Shown here piece after piece: positions 26,769-35,660 of a stretch of 64,000 nucleotides of DNA; within the stretch, counting starts at the first letter, position 1, and each line of letters opens with the position of its first letter. Made by a program: the position numbers and the translations under genes. The DNA comes from Lachnospiraceae bacterium. GTDB lineage: Bacteria; Bacillota; Clostridia; Lachnospirales; Lachnospiraceae. Where the stretch lies: NCBI GenBank assembly GCA_024690825.1, contig JAILOK010000104.1, positions 1 to 64,000 of the forward strand. Reading direction: 5' to 3'. The notes beneath the pieces are model-generated. The model made no database searches and was not told where the DNA came from. It was given only the letters and a program-made list of their open reading frames with translations.

Positions 26769-28170
26769 TTCCGGCAAGGCTGTAAGATCCGGGCTTTGGT
26801 ATGTTGTATCAAATGTGATGTTAAGGGCAGTAGGCCTTCTTACCGCCCCCATATATACAAGGCTGCTTACAACCTCGGAAACAGGTTTTGCAAATAATTT
26901 CAATAACTATGTATCACTGTTTACGGTAGTGACCTGTCTTTGTCTTATATACAGCGTAGGAAGGGCAAAGATAGATTTTCCGGACGATTTTGATGCCTAC
27001 ATGTCGTCCATACAGGCTCTTTCAAGTTTTTTCGGCCTGGCGGTCCTGATCATGGTGATGGTTCTGTCACCTCCGTCAGGTATCCTGGGATATGATAAAC
27101 TGATCATCTTTATCATGTTTTTTTATCTTGTGATCTTTCCATCCATCGATTACAGACAATACAAATACAGATTTGAATACAAATATAAAGAGAACATAGC
27201 CATCTCTGTCATCATCACGGTGGCAACGGTGATTCTTACGATCACTCTTATTTTTCTGATGCCGTATAACAAAGGATTTGCAAAGATCCTGGGAACCGTC
27301 ATACCCTCGGGACTGGTTGCCATATGGTGCTATTTAAGTCTGGTAAAAGAAGGCAGAAAATTCATTAACCTGAAATACTGGTCATATGCGCTTCGCATCG
27401 GACTGCCGATGATCCCTCACGGACTTGCGCTTATCATGCTTGCAAGGATCGATACATCAATGATATCCACGATGTGCAGTTATTCCGATGTGGGATTGTA
27501 TACCTCCGGATATACCATAGGAACTCTTCTGATGTTCGTTTCCAACGCGGTCGGCCAGGCATGGCAGCCATGGTTTAATGAAAGACTTGCGGCCGGTGAA
27601 AAGGAACTGATACGGACAAAAAACAGGTATCTCATGACAGCGGGATGCTTTCTGACTCTGATCTTTATCGCGGTCTCACCTGAAGCGGTAAAGATACTGT
27701 TGGCGAAACCTTATCACGAGTGTATGTGGGTGATCCCGCCCGTGGCTTTGGGGACGCTGTGCCAGTACTTCTACACAAATTATGTAAATCAGGAACTGTT
27801 TCACAAGAAAACCGTGATGATCGCTGTCAATTCGATCATTGCGGCTCTCATTAATACGGGCCTGAACTATATATTCATACAAAAATACGGCTATATTGCG
27901 GCAGCATATACGACGCTTGCAGGATATTTCATCCTGATGGTGCTCCACTTTATCTCTGTGAAATTCATCTTAAAGGAGGATCTGTATTTTCACGGTCAGT
28001 ATTTTGTGATGGTTTTCATCACATGTGCCTGCGGACTTGCGATAATGTATGTATATAAGAACTGGATTGTGCGCTATCTTCTGGTGATCGCCCTGGCCGG
28101 AGTTTTTGCCTTTATCTATAGATATGATATAATCAGAATTTGTAAACATTATATAAAAAATAAGAATTGA
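26758..28170 (+). CDS. Wzx-type flippase (MATE/MOP superfamily)
   Basis: This encodes a 470-residue polytopic protein with 12-14 predicted helices, opening LWYVVSNVMLRAVGLLTAPI as in the polysaccharide transport (PST) family. It would flip an undecaprenyl-linked oligosaccharide across the membrane. The start is ATG 26758, with GAGGGG four bases upstream; an ATG at 26746 would swallow this site. It overlaps the NeuB-like gene by 11 bp. It is the first of two Wzx proteins here. Confidence 0.88.
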   Translation: MENNSGKAVRSGLWYVVSNVMLRAVGLLTAPIYTRLLTTSETGFANNFNNYVSLFTVVTCLCLIYSVGRAKIDFPDDFDAYMSSIQALSSFFGLAVLIMVMVLSPPSGILGYDKLIIFIMFFYLVIFPSIDYRQYKYRFEYKYKENIAISVIITVATVILTITLIFLMPYNKGFAKILGTVIPSGLVAIWCYLSLVKEGRKFINLKYWSYALRIGLPMIPHGLALIMLARIDTSMISTMCSYSDVGLYTSGYTIGTLLMFVSNAVGQAWQPWFNERLAAGEKELIRTKNRYLMTAGCFLTLIFIAVSPEAVKILLAKPYHECMWVIPPVALGTLCQYFYTNYVNQELFHKKTVMIAVNSIIAALINTGLNYIFIQKYGYIAAAYTTLAGYFILMVLHFISVKFILKEDLYFHGQYFVMVFITCACGLAIMYVYKNWIVRYLLVIALAGVFAFIYRYDIIRICKHYIKNKN

Positions 28171-28198
28171 TGTATTAGGAAAAAAGAATTTGAGGACA

Positions 28199-28413
28199 GG
28201 ACACAGATGATTGTTTTGCGACGCCCTTTTTCACGGCGTACATGATACTTGAAAGTGCTAAAAATACAGGGGAAAAGGTACATGGATGTGCCTTTTAGGC
28301 CACGCTGAGCAAGGATGCGAATCGTGGCCGACCCGTGACTTTCCACAGTCTGTGAGCACTTTCTTAGTATCATAGCCATGAAAAAACAGGCAAGCAAAAC
28401 AACATCTGTGTCC
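28199..28413. repeat. 215-bp element of nested inverted repeats (MITE or structured RNA)
   Basis: In the 273-bp gap between Wzx and the CMP-sugar synthetase gene, outer arms 28199-28219 and 28394-28413 pair over 20 bp with one bulged A (GGACACAGATG... against ...CATCTGTGTCC). Inside, ACGCC (28221-28225) / GGCGT (28235-28239) forms a hairpin. A second long stem joins 28242-28259 to 28355-28373 (ATGATACT.GAAAGTGCT, one indel). It encloses AAAAGGTACAT (28273-28283) / ATGTGCCTTTT (28286-28296), GGCCACG (28298-28304) / CGTGGCC (28323-28329) and GACT (28337-28340) / AGTC (28347-28350). No target-site duplication was found beside the outer arms. It has no ORF of its own. Confidence 0.7.
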
Positions 28414-28443
28414 GTGATAATATAAATTTTGCGGAGCAATACT

Positions 28444-30084
28444 ATGTTAAATATATTGGTTGTGATTCCCGCAAGGGGAGGATCAAAGAGAATACCGAGA
28501 AAAAATGTCAGGATCATGAACGGGAAACCGCTCATACTGTACTCTATTGAAAATGCCGAGAGCCTTAAAAACGCGTTTGGCGCCGATATAGTAGTATCCA
28601 CCGATGATGAGGAGCTCATGGGGATCGTAAGAAACCACGGAGTGGAAGTCATCGAAAGAGAGGGGAAACTGGCCGGGGACAAAGTTACTTTGGATCCCGT
28701 TATATACGATGCCCTGATAAAGAAGGAAAAAAGCGCGGGAAAAAGCTATGACATCGTGATCACGATGCAGGCAACATCACCGACACTGAAAAAAGAAACA
28801 TTAAAGGATGCCCTGGAGGAATTCCAAAAGGAAGGGTATGACACAATGATAAGCTGTGTCAACAAACCCCATCTGTCATGGACGAAAAGTGACGGAAAGA
28901 TCATCAAGAACTATGAAAAACGACTGAACTCACAGGAACTCCCCTGTAATTTTCTTGAAACGGGAGCGTTTCTCATCACAAAGAGAGAGTGCGTGACGGA
29001 AAAGTCCAGGATAGGCGAAAACATAACGGTATACGAGACTTCGGCTCAGGAAGCGGTTGATATCGATACAGAGGAAGACTGGATCGCAGCGGAGAGCATA
29101 TTGAAGAGAAAGAAGATCCTGCTTTTCTGTGTGGGCCAGCAGCGTCTCGGCATGGGGCATATCTACAGATGTCTGACCATAGCCTACAAACTGATCGGAC
29201 ATGAGATACTCTTTGTAACCGATTCCGAAAGTACAATGGGTATAGAGAAACTGAAGGAATCCCATTTTGCCATGAAGGTTGTGTCCGACAGGAAGGAATA
29301 CGAAAAGGTGCTGGAGGAATACGCGCCCGATGTCGTGATCAATGATGTGCTGGACACCGACGAAGAACTGGTAAAGCTTGAAAGAGAGCACACATCAAGG
29401 ATAGTGAACTTTGAGGACATGGGTCCCGGAGCATGGCTTGCCGATGCCGTGATCAACGCGCTTTATGAAAACAGAAAGAACAAGCCCCAGAATGTATATG
29501 AGGGATCGGATTATTTCTTTATAAGAGACGAATTTCTCGAAGAAAAACCCAAAGATTTTTCAGATGAGTGCAGAAACATAATGATAATGTTCGGCGGAGC
29601 GGATCCGTCGGATCTGACGGGAAAGCTTTATAATATCTGCAAAACGCTTCATTCGGAAATGAAGGATGTGGAATTTCATTTTCTCACAGGTTTTGCCTAT
29701 GAAAACAAGGATAATATACAGACTGACCCGGAGAACAATATATTCGTGCATCATGATGCGAAAAGGGTCAGTGCCTACATGAAACAGGCAGATCTCTGCA
29801 TCACATCCCAGGGCAGGACGGTCTTTGAACTTGCGTCAATGGGTGTTCCGGCCGTGGTGCTGGCTCAGAATGAACGTGAAGCCGAGCATGTATTTGCAGG
29901 TATGGGAAACGGTTTTATAAACCTCGGCATCGGTTCAAAAACAGATGACATCACGATAATCAAAACGATCATGTACCTGGCAGATATGCCGCGGGTACGT
30001 AAGGAAATGAGAAACCTGCAGCTTTCAAGGAAATTTGAAAAGGGTCAGGAAAGAGTGATCAAGATCATACTCAATGAGGAATAA
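28444..30084 (+). CDS. fused CMP-nonulosonate cytidylyltransferase and PseG-like UDP-sugar hydrolase
   Basis: This encodes a 546-residue fusion. Residues 1-225 are a CMP-sugar synthetase (IPARGGSKRIPRKNVR, TMQATSPTLKKETL, ETGAFLI, VDIDTEEDW), as NeuA/PseF/LegF. Residues 229-546 resemble PseG: LFCVGQQRLGMGHIYRCLTI with the GxGHxxR motif, NFEDMGPG, MFGGADPSDL and SQGRTVFELASMGVPAVV. PseG removes UDP from the 2,4-diamido sugar before the NeuB-type step, so the protein holds the steps before and after condensation. The start is ATG 28444 with GCGGAG seven bases upstream. A TTG at 28429 lies before that ribosome binding site and is rejected. Confidence 0.87.
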   Translation: MLNILVVIPARGGSKRIPRKNVRIMNGKPLILYSIENAESLKNAFGADIVVSTDDEELMGIVRNHGVEVIEREGKLAGDKVTLDPVIYDALIKKEKSAGKSYDIVITMQATSPTLKKETLKDALEEFQKEGYDTMISCVNKPHLSWTKSDGKIIKNYEKRLNSQELPCNFLETGAFLITKRECVTEKSRIGENITVYETSAQEAVDIDTEEDWIAAESILKRKKILLFCVGQQRLGMGHIYRCLTIAYKLIGHEILFVTDSESTMGIEKLKESHFAMKVVSDRKEYEKVLEEYAPDVVINDVLDTDEELVKLEREHTSRIVNFEDMGPGAWLADAVINALYENRKNKPQNVYEGSDYFFIRDEFLEEKPKDFSDECRNIMIMFGGADPSDLTGKLYNICKTLHSEMKDVEFHFLTGFAYENKDNIQTDPENNIFVHHDAKRVSAYMKQADLCITSQGRTVFELASMGVPAVVLAQNEREAEHVFAGMGNGFINLGIGSKTDDITIIKTIMYLADMPRVRKEMRNLQLSRKFEKGQERVIKIILNEE

Positions 30085-31294
30085 AAAAGTTCTTTTCATT
30101 AATTCCATAGTCGGTACCGGAAGCACCGGAAGGCTTGTTTCCGGGCTTTGCGGTATGCTTTCAAAAAAAAGCATTGACAGCATCGTCTGCTATGGGAGAG
30201 GAAAAGCAGATGACGGTATCCAAACCTTCAGGATAGGAAGGGATATGGATGTATACATTCACGGAGCGTTGAGCAGGATCACTGACAGACACGGTCTGTA
30301 TTCGGATGCTGCAACAAAAACCCTGCTTAAGGTCATTGATTCATTTGAACCGGATCTCATCCATCTGCATAATCTTCACGGATATTACCTGAATTACAGG
30401 ACGCTTATGGAAGACCTGAAAAAGCGGAGCGTTCCGGTCATATGGACTCTTCATGACTGCTGGACCTTCACTGGCCACTGCACGCACTTTGAATATGCAG
30501 GATGCAGCAAATGGAAGGAAGAGGGGTGTCATGACTGTACCGAACTTAAAGAATATCCGAAATCTGTTTTTAAGGATGCTTCAAAGGAAAACTTTCTTCT
30601 GAAAAAAGAACTTTTTACAGGATTTAAGGATCTTCAGATAGTGACTCCGTCAAAATGGCTTGAAGAAAGGGTAAAGGAATCCTTTCTGTCCGGATATGAG
30701 ACGACGGTCATACCGACAGGCATAGATCTGGGCATATTTAAGCCTGCAGACAGTGATATAAAAAAAAGAAAAGGCCTGGAAAACAAAAAAGTCATTCTTG
30801 GTGTTGCAAATCCCTGGCGTGACCGGAAGGGCCTGGATGAATTTATTAAGCTGGCGGGGATCCTTCCCGAAGAATACCGCATAGTGATGATAGGGCTTAA
30901 GAAAAGCCAGCTTTCTCTCATACCGGATAATGTCACCGCCGTAGAGAAGACAGAAAGCATACAGGAAATGGCTGAATGGTATAATTCCGCAGAAGTGTTT
31001 TTAAACCTTACGCGGGAGGATACCTTTCCGACAACCAATATCGAGGCGCTGGCCTGCGGATGTCCGGTCATAACCTATGCCGCGGGAGGAAGTCCGGAAT
31101 CCCTGGATGAAAGCTGTGGCAGAGTTGTTCAGACCGATGATCTGAAAAAAGTTGAGGAGCTTATAAAGGACAGCTCATGGAGAGATCAGGATATCCGTGA
31201 AAACTGCAGAAAACGGGCACTTAACTATGACAGGGATAAAAGATACCTTCAGTATTATGAAGAGTGTTACAAAAAATATCTGACGGAAAAATAA
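30074..31294 (+). CDS. GT4 glycosyltransferase (WcaC/AmsD-like)
   Basis: This encodes a 406-residue GT-B transferase. The N-terminal FINSIVGTGSTGRLVSGL and LIHLHNLHGYYLNYRTL with WTLHDCWTFTGHCTHFEYAGC are hallmarks of the WcaC-type branch. The donor domain shows LGVANPWRDRKGLDEFI and LNLTREDTFPTTNIEALACG. Cytoplasmic. Donor unknown. It overlaps the previous gene by 11 bp, and its stop shares one base with the next start (TAATG). Confidence 0.87.
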   Translation: MRNKKVLFINSIVGTGSTGRLVSGLCGMLSKKSIDSIVCYGRGKADDGIQTFRIGRDMDVYIHGALSRITDRHGLYSDAATKTLLKVIDSFEPDLIHLHNLHGYYLNYRTLMEDLKKRSVPVIWTLHDCWTFTGHCTHFEYAGCSKWKEEGCHDCTELKEYPKSVFKDASKENFLLKKELFTGFKDLQIVTPSKWLEERVKESFLSGYETTVIPTGIDLGIFKPADSDIKKRKGLENKKVILGVANPWRDRKGLDEFIKLAGILPEEYRIVMIGLKKSQLSLIPDNVTAVEKTESIQEMAEWYNSAEVFLNLTREDTFPTTNIEALACGCPVITYAAGGSPESLDESCGRVVQTDDLKKVEELIKDSSWRDQDIRENCRKRALNYDRDKRYLQYYEECYKKYLTEK

Positions 31295-32631
31295 TGAAAA
31301 ACATCAGAAGATTCAAAAACAGCATAATAACTGTCATAGCCCTCATCATGTACTCCGGCTGTATGGCGGGGTTGTTTTTACTGCTGGGTATTGATAATTT
31401 TGCCGTTGTTTCTCTTTCAAGAACCTCCGTTGTAATGGCCTTTACCTTTATCATTGTGGGATTTTTGCTGGTACGGACCTATGGAAGGTTTGATGTGGGT
31501 ATCAGAAAAAGCCGCCCCATAGTGATATCGCTTTCGCTTGCGCTGATCCTTGATGATATCGTGACATATTTTGTCATGGTCATAATGAATACAAATGATG
31601 AGAATGGACGGATGGTGCGTTTTTCATCCATCGGATATCTGATCCTTGCTGTCATAGGACAGATCCTGATCATATCTTTGTTTGTGCATCTTGGGAACAG
31701 TTTCTTTTTTGCCGTGACCGAGCCCGAAAAAACACTGATAGTAGCGGCATGCAGGGAGGATCTTGAAAAAGTAAAGAGAGCGGTAGGACTCTTTGACAGG
31801 AGATATGACATAACCCGTATGGCGCTGGCGGGAAGTGAAGATATAGAGGGACTGATACCGGAATTTAAGAGTGTCTTTATCTACGACATTCCGGAAAGAG
31901 AAAGAGCGGCTCTGGTAAAAAAATGCTATGTCGAAAGAGTAAGTCTCTACTGCTTTCCCTGTATAGAAGATGTGCTGATGCATAATTCCCCCCAGCTGAT
32001 GTTTTCCGATCTGCCTTTTTATCTGTCTGATTTTAACAGGATGACTTTTGAGCAGAGGGTCATAAAGAGGCTGGCGGATATTTTTGTTTCCGCCTTCATG
32101 CTTCTGATCACAAGTCCGATCCTGCTTATCAGCGCCATAGCGATAAAAAGCGAGGATCATGGCAGTGTTTTCTTCAGGCAGGAAAGAGCAACCATCAGGG
32201 GCAGGGTTTTTAAGATCTACAAATTCAGGACCATGAAGGAGAATATCGAAAACTTTTCGGCAGTAAGAGATGATGACCGAATAACAAAGACAGGAAGATT
32301 TTTGCGCAAGTACCGGATAGACGAGCTGCCGCAGTTCATCAATATAATAAAAGGCGAGATGTCGCTTGTCGGACCCCGTCCGGAGATGTTAAAAAATGTG
32401 GAAGAATATACGAAGGACCTGCCGGAATTTTCCTACAGGTTAAAGATGAAGGCTGGACTTACAGGATTTGCGCAGATAATGGGAAAATACAATACTTCAT
32501 CAAAGGACAAGCTGATACTGGATCTTATGTATATTGAGGAATTCAGCATAGCAACGGATATAAAGATACTGCTGCAGACTCTGACCGTGCTCTTTTCGGC
32601 AGAGGAATCAACGGAAGGATTCGATGAGTGA
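31294..32631 (+). CDS. large polyprenyl-phosphate phosphoglycosyltransferase (WbaP/WcaJ-like)
   Basis: This encodes a 445-residue protein: four N-terminal membrane helices (about 7-145), a degenerate Rossmann-like middle part, and a C-terminal catalytic domain with FFRQERATIRGRVFKIYKFR, RIDELPQFINIIKGEMSLVG and GPRPEM. It transfers a hexose- or HexNAc-1-phosphate from a UDP-sugar to undecaprenyl phosphate. It is the second initiating enzyme of the window, after the short PglC-like one at 9442, and probably starts a separate repeat unit. The start is ATG 31294; an upstream alternative start at 31264 lies within the GT4 gene. Confidence 0.9.
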   Translation: MKNIRRFKNSIITVIALIMYSGCMAGLFLLLGIDNFAVVSLSRTSVVMAFTFIIVGFLLVRTYGRFDVGIRKSRPIVISLSLALILDDIVTYFVMVIMNTNDENGRMVRFSSIGYLILAVIGQILIISLFVHLGNSFFFAVTEPEKTLIVAACREDLEKVKRAVGLFDRRYDITRMALAGSEDIEGLIPEFKSVFIYDIPERERAALVKKCYVERVSLYCFPCIEDVLMHNSPQLMFSDLPFYLSDFNRMTFEQRVIKRLADIFVSAFMLLITSPILLISAIAIKSEDHGSVFFRQERATIRGRVFKIYKFRTMKENIENFSAVRDDDRITKTGRFLRKYRIDELPQFINIIKGEMSLVGPRPEMLKNVEEYTKDLPEFSYRLKMKAGLTGFAQIMGKYNTSSKDKLILDLMYIEEFSIATDIKILLQTLTVLFSAEESTEGFDE

Positions 32632-33373
32632 TATTAAAGTAAGCGTGGTAACGGTCTGCAAAAACAGTGAAAAGACAATAGAAAGAACCATCAGATCGAT
32701 ACTGGGACAGACATACGAAAATATTGAATATATCATAAAAGACGGACAGTCGGAGGACGACACCTTAAAGATATGTTACGGGTTTGAGGAGGAGTTTAAA
32801 AAGCGCGGCATCGCATTAAAGATAATTTCCGGTCCGGACGGCGGTATCTATGATGCAATGAACAAAGGCATTGACGAAGCCACGGGCGATATCGTTGGAA
32901 TACTTAACAGCGATGACACCTATGAAAATAGAACCGTGCAGATAATGGCGGAGGCTTACGAAAAAGAAAACTTCGATCTTGCTTTCGGCGATATAAGGAT
33001 GGTGCTCCCTTCGGGAAAGACATTTATAAAGAAGGCGAGACTGCGCGCTTATACCACAAGCCGGGACTGGAACCATCCGACACAGTTTGTAAAAAGGAGT
33101 ATCTATGATACTTACCGGTACAGGTGTGAAAACATCAGTGATGATATGGATCTTTATTTCAAAATAAAGAAGGACGGAAAAAAGATCATTGTCATAAACG
33201 AAGTTCTCGCGCAGTTCATGATGGGAGGAGTCAGCAGCAGTATACCCATCGGAGAAGTAGGGACAAGGATCAGGAGAAGATACAGGATATACAGGCAGAA
33301 CGGTTACAGTGCGTTTTACATTTTTGAGTGTATAGGATTTGAGATTGTTAAGTATATAGGTTCAAAATTATAA
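32624..33373 (+). CDS. GT2 glycosyltransferase (WcaA-like)
   Basis: This encodes a 249-residue GT-A protein: VSVVTVCKNSEKTIERTIRS, YIIKDGQSEDDT, GPDGGIYDAMNKGIDEATGD and GILNSDDTY (metal site). No membrane helices. It probably adds an early sugar after the initiating enzyme upstream, with which it overlaps by 8 bp. The protein at 56558 is a near relative (same KDG.S.D and GIYDAMN patterns). Confidence 0.87.
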   Translation: MSDIKVSVVTVCKNSEKTIERTIRSILGQTYENIEYIIKDGQSEDDTLKICYGFEEEFKKRGIALKIISGPDGGIYDAMNKGIDEATGDIVGILNSDDTYENRTVQIMAEAYEKENFDLAFGDIRMVLPSGKTFIKKARLRAYTTSRDWNHPTQFVKRSIYDTYRYRCENISDDMDLYFKIKKDGKKIIVINEVLAQFMMGGVSSSIPIGEVGTRIRRRYRIYRQNGYSAFYIFECIGFEIVKYIGSKL

Positions 33374-34545
33374 TGAAGCTAACTTTTTATTCCAATTATT
33401 TTAATCATCACCAAAAGGCTTTATGCGACTGTCTTTATGAAAAACTCGGGGAAGATTTTACCTTTGTCGAGACGGAACCGATGGAGGAATTCCGTTCACA
33501 GATGGGATGGGGGAAGGAAAAGATCCCGGAGTATGTTTTGAAAAGCCATCTGGGTGATGATGAAAAAAACAGGGCTTATGAGCTGGCAAATATCAGTGAT
33601 GTTGTGATCATAGGCACGGCCCCGGAGGAATTCATAGAAAAAAGGATGGAGGAGGACAGACTTACCTTCAGATATTCGGAGAGGCCTTTAAAAGAGGGAA
33701 GGTGGAAGGTGCTCGTCCCCTATCTTGCAAAAAAGTTTTATATAAATCATTACAGCAAGAGAAAAAAGAACATTTATATACTCGCGGCAGGAGCTTTCGT
33801 TTCATCCGACTATGCATTTCTTCATTCTTATAAGAATAAATGCTATAAATTCGGTTATTTTCCGGCCGGTGAACAGCTGTCATTCAGGGAAATAGAAAAT
33901 ATCAGAAAGAAAAACGATTGCTTAAAGGTCCTTTGGGCAGGGAGATTTCTGAAGCTGAAACAGCCCGAACTTCTGGTGTATGCAGCCAAAAGATGCAGGG
34001 ATGTGGGACTGAGCATGAAACTTGAATTTGTCGGCGACGGAAAAGAGGAGAAAAAGATAAAGAAGCTCGTAAAGCAGATGAAGCTTGATAAGATCACTAC
34101 CTTCCTTGGGTTTTTAAGCCCGGAGGAAACCAGGGAAAGGATGGAAAGAGCTGATATTTTTGTATGCACCAGCAACAAGCTTGAGGGATGGGGATCCGTG
34201 ATATATGAGGCATTGTCCGCGGGCTGTGCCGTTATCGCGCCGTCCATGGCCGGAGCCTCTCCTTTTCTCATCACTCAGGGAAAGACCGGATATATCTTTC
34301 AGAGCGGGAGTATAGAAAGTCTTGCCGATAAACTCAGGATACTGCTTTCAAGCCCGGGAGCGGCACATGAGCTGGGAAGAAACGCTTATGAAAACATGTC
34401 CCGGTACTGGAATCCGAAGGAGGCATCGGAAAGGCTGCTTACAGTATGTGAAAAAAGGCTTGAGGGAAAGGATTATTATTTTGACAAAGGTCCTCTGAGC
34501 CGTGCGGAAAAGATAAAAGAAAGCTGGTTTAAGGAAAAACTTTGA
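33373..34545 (+). CDS. GT4 glycosyltransferase
   Basis: This encodes a 390-residue protein. The N-terminal part (KLTFYSNYFNHHQKALCDCL) is of the type that searches for an acceptor. The donor domain has VLWAGRFLKLKQPELLVYAA, FVGDGKEEKKI and CTSNKLEGWGSVIYEALSAG (E-x7-E). Donor and linkage are unknown. TAATG overlap with the GT2 gene; the stop lies in the TTGA that starts the next gene. Confidence 0.87.
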   Translation: MKLTFYSNYFNHHQKALCDCLYEKLGEDFTFVETEPMEEFRSQMGWGKEKIPEYVLKSHLGDDEKNRAYELANISDVVIIGTAPEEFIEKRMEEDRLTFRYSERPLKEGRWKVLVPYLAKKFYINHYSKRKKNIYILAAGAFVSSDYAFLHSYKNKCYKFGYFPAGEQLSFREIENIRKKNDCLKVLWAGRFLKLKQPELLVYAAKRCRDVGLSMKLEFVGDGKEEKKIKKLVKQMKLDKITTFLGFLSPEETRERMERADIFVCTSNKLEGWGSVIYEALSAGCAVIAPSMAGASPFLITQGKTGYIFQSGSIESLADKLRILLSSPGAAHELGRNAYENMSRYWNPKEASERLLTVCEKRLEGKDYYFDKGPLSRAEKIKESWFKEKL

Positions 34546-35660
34546 AAAAGATAGTATATCTTATGGAATATCCTATAGACCTTGCAGGCGGGGCGCAGAT
34601 GTCGACCTTAAGCATCTGCGAGGGTCTGTCGGATCATACGGAATACGGATATGAGCCGGTTGTGATCTGTCCGGATCTCCTTGAGCATAAACCTGGAGAC
34701 TATCCTTTCAGGATATTGACATATCCGATGACGGAAAGCCGTATCAGAAACCTGTTTATAAGGATAAGAGCATTTAAAAAGTATATCAGACAGGAAATGC
34801 CGGACCTCATTCATATCCAGATGTCCGAATCCCTGATCACTTACGGTTTTATTCAAAGGCATTTCCGTAAAGTAAGGTTTATTTATACAGACAGGGGTCT
34901 TCTTTTCGGATACAGGAAAAGGTCGAGACTGTTCATGTTTCCAGTACTGAAAAAAAGTCATATGCTCGTGACGACAACACATTTCAATGAAAAACTGTGG
35001 CGGAAGGAAACAGATATAAGGCCTCTTACGGTGATCCCGAACACAATAAGCTCCAGATACTTCGGAGAATACGACGGATCAAAAAGAAGGGATGTGGGAG
35101 AAGACCACAGATTTACCGTGGGTCTTGCGGGCAGGATCTGCGTGGAAAAAGACTGGGATTTTGCAGTCGATTTCATAAAAAAACTGCATGATGCGGTTCC
35201 TGATATAAGAATAAATATCGTCCTTTCAACCTTTGAAAGAGGAGATGAAGAAAGGACACGGGAGATCCTTTCAGAGATATCAAAGACCGTCGGAGAAGAT
35301 AATCTTTCGTCCCACTTAAATCTTTCCCAGAAAGAGATGGCTGACTTTTATTATGATGTTGATGTATTTCTGATGACGAGCAGATTTGAGTCTTTCGGGA
35401 AGGCAGCTGTTGAGGCGATGAGCAGAAAATGCGCGGTGGTCTCCACATCCGTGGGAGGTCTGCCGGAGGTCATCGGAGATGAGAGATTTCTTTATACAAA
35501 GGATAATGCCGAAAAAGGGATCGATTGCATAAGGGAACTTGCCAAAGATCCCGGAAAACTTAAAAACGCCGGAGAATACTTTTATCAGAGATACAAAACT
35601 CTTTACAGCGAGGATATCTATATAGAAAAGCACAGGAGGCTTTATCATGAGATTATTTGA
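34542..35660 (+). CDS. GT4 glycosyltransferase
   Basis: This encodes a 372-residue GT-B protein: YLMEYPIDLAGGAQMSTLSI at the start, LIHIQMSESL, VGLAGRICVEKDWDFAVDFI, and FLMTSRFESFGKAAVEAMSR (E-x7-E). The start is TTG 34542, overlapping the previous stop as TTGA, with AAGGA six bases upstream. Substrates cannot be named. Confidence 0.87.
   Translation: MKKIVYLMEYPIDLAGGAQMSTLSICEGLSDHTEYGYEPVVICPDLLEHKPGDYPFRILTYPMTESRIRNLFIRIRAFKKYIRQEMPDLIHIQMSESLITYGFIQRHFRKVRFIYTDRGLLFGYRKRSRLFMFPVLKKSHMLVTTTHFNEKLWRKETDIRPLTVIPNTISSRYFGEYDGSKRRDVGEDHRFTVGLAGRICVEKDWDFAVDFIKKLHDAVPDIRINIVLSTFERGDEERTREILSEISKTVGEDNLSSHLNLSQKEMADFYYDVDVFLMTSRFESFGKAAVEAMSRKCAVVSTSVGGLPEVIGDERFLYTKDNAEKGIDCIRELAKDPGKLKNAGEYFYQRYKTLYSEDIYIEKHRRLYHEII

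Noticed and set aside
26139-26903. Minus-strand ORF of 254 codons opposite the NeuB-like and Wzx genes
   Set aside because: It crosses two clear plus-strand genes with conserved motifs; Cys/His/Phe-rich composition of a shadow frame.
28429-28443. TTG start for the CMP-synthetase/PseG fusion
   Set aside because: The GCGGAG ribosome binding site lies downstream of this codon and correctly before ATG 28444; the family starts at this ATG.
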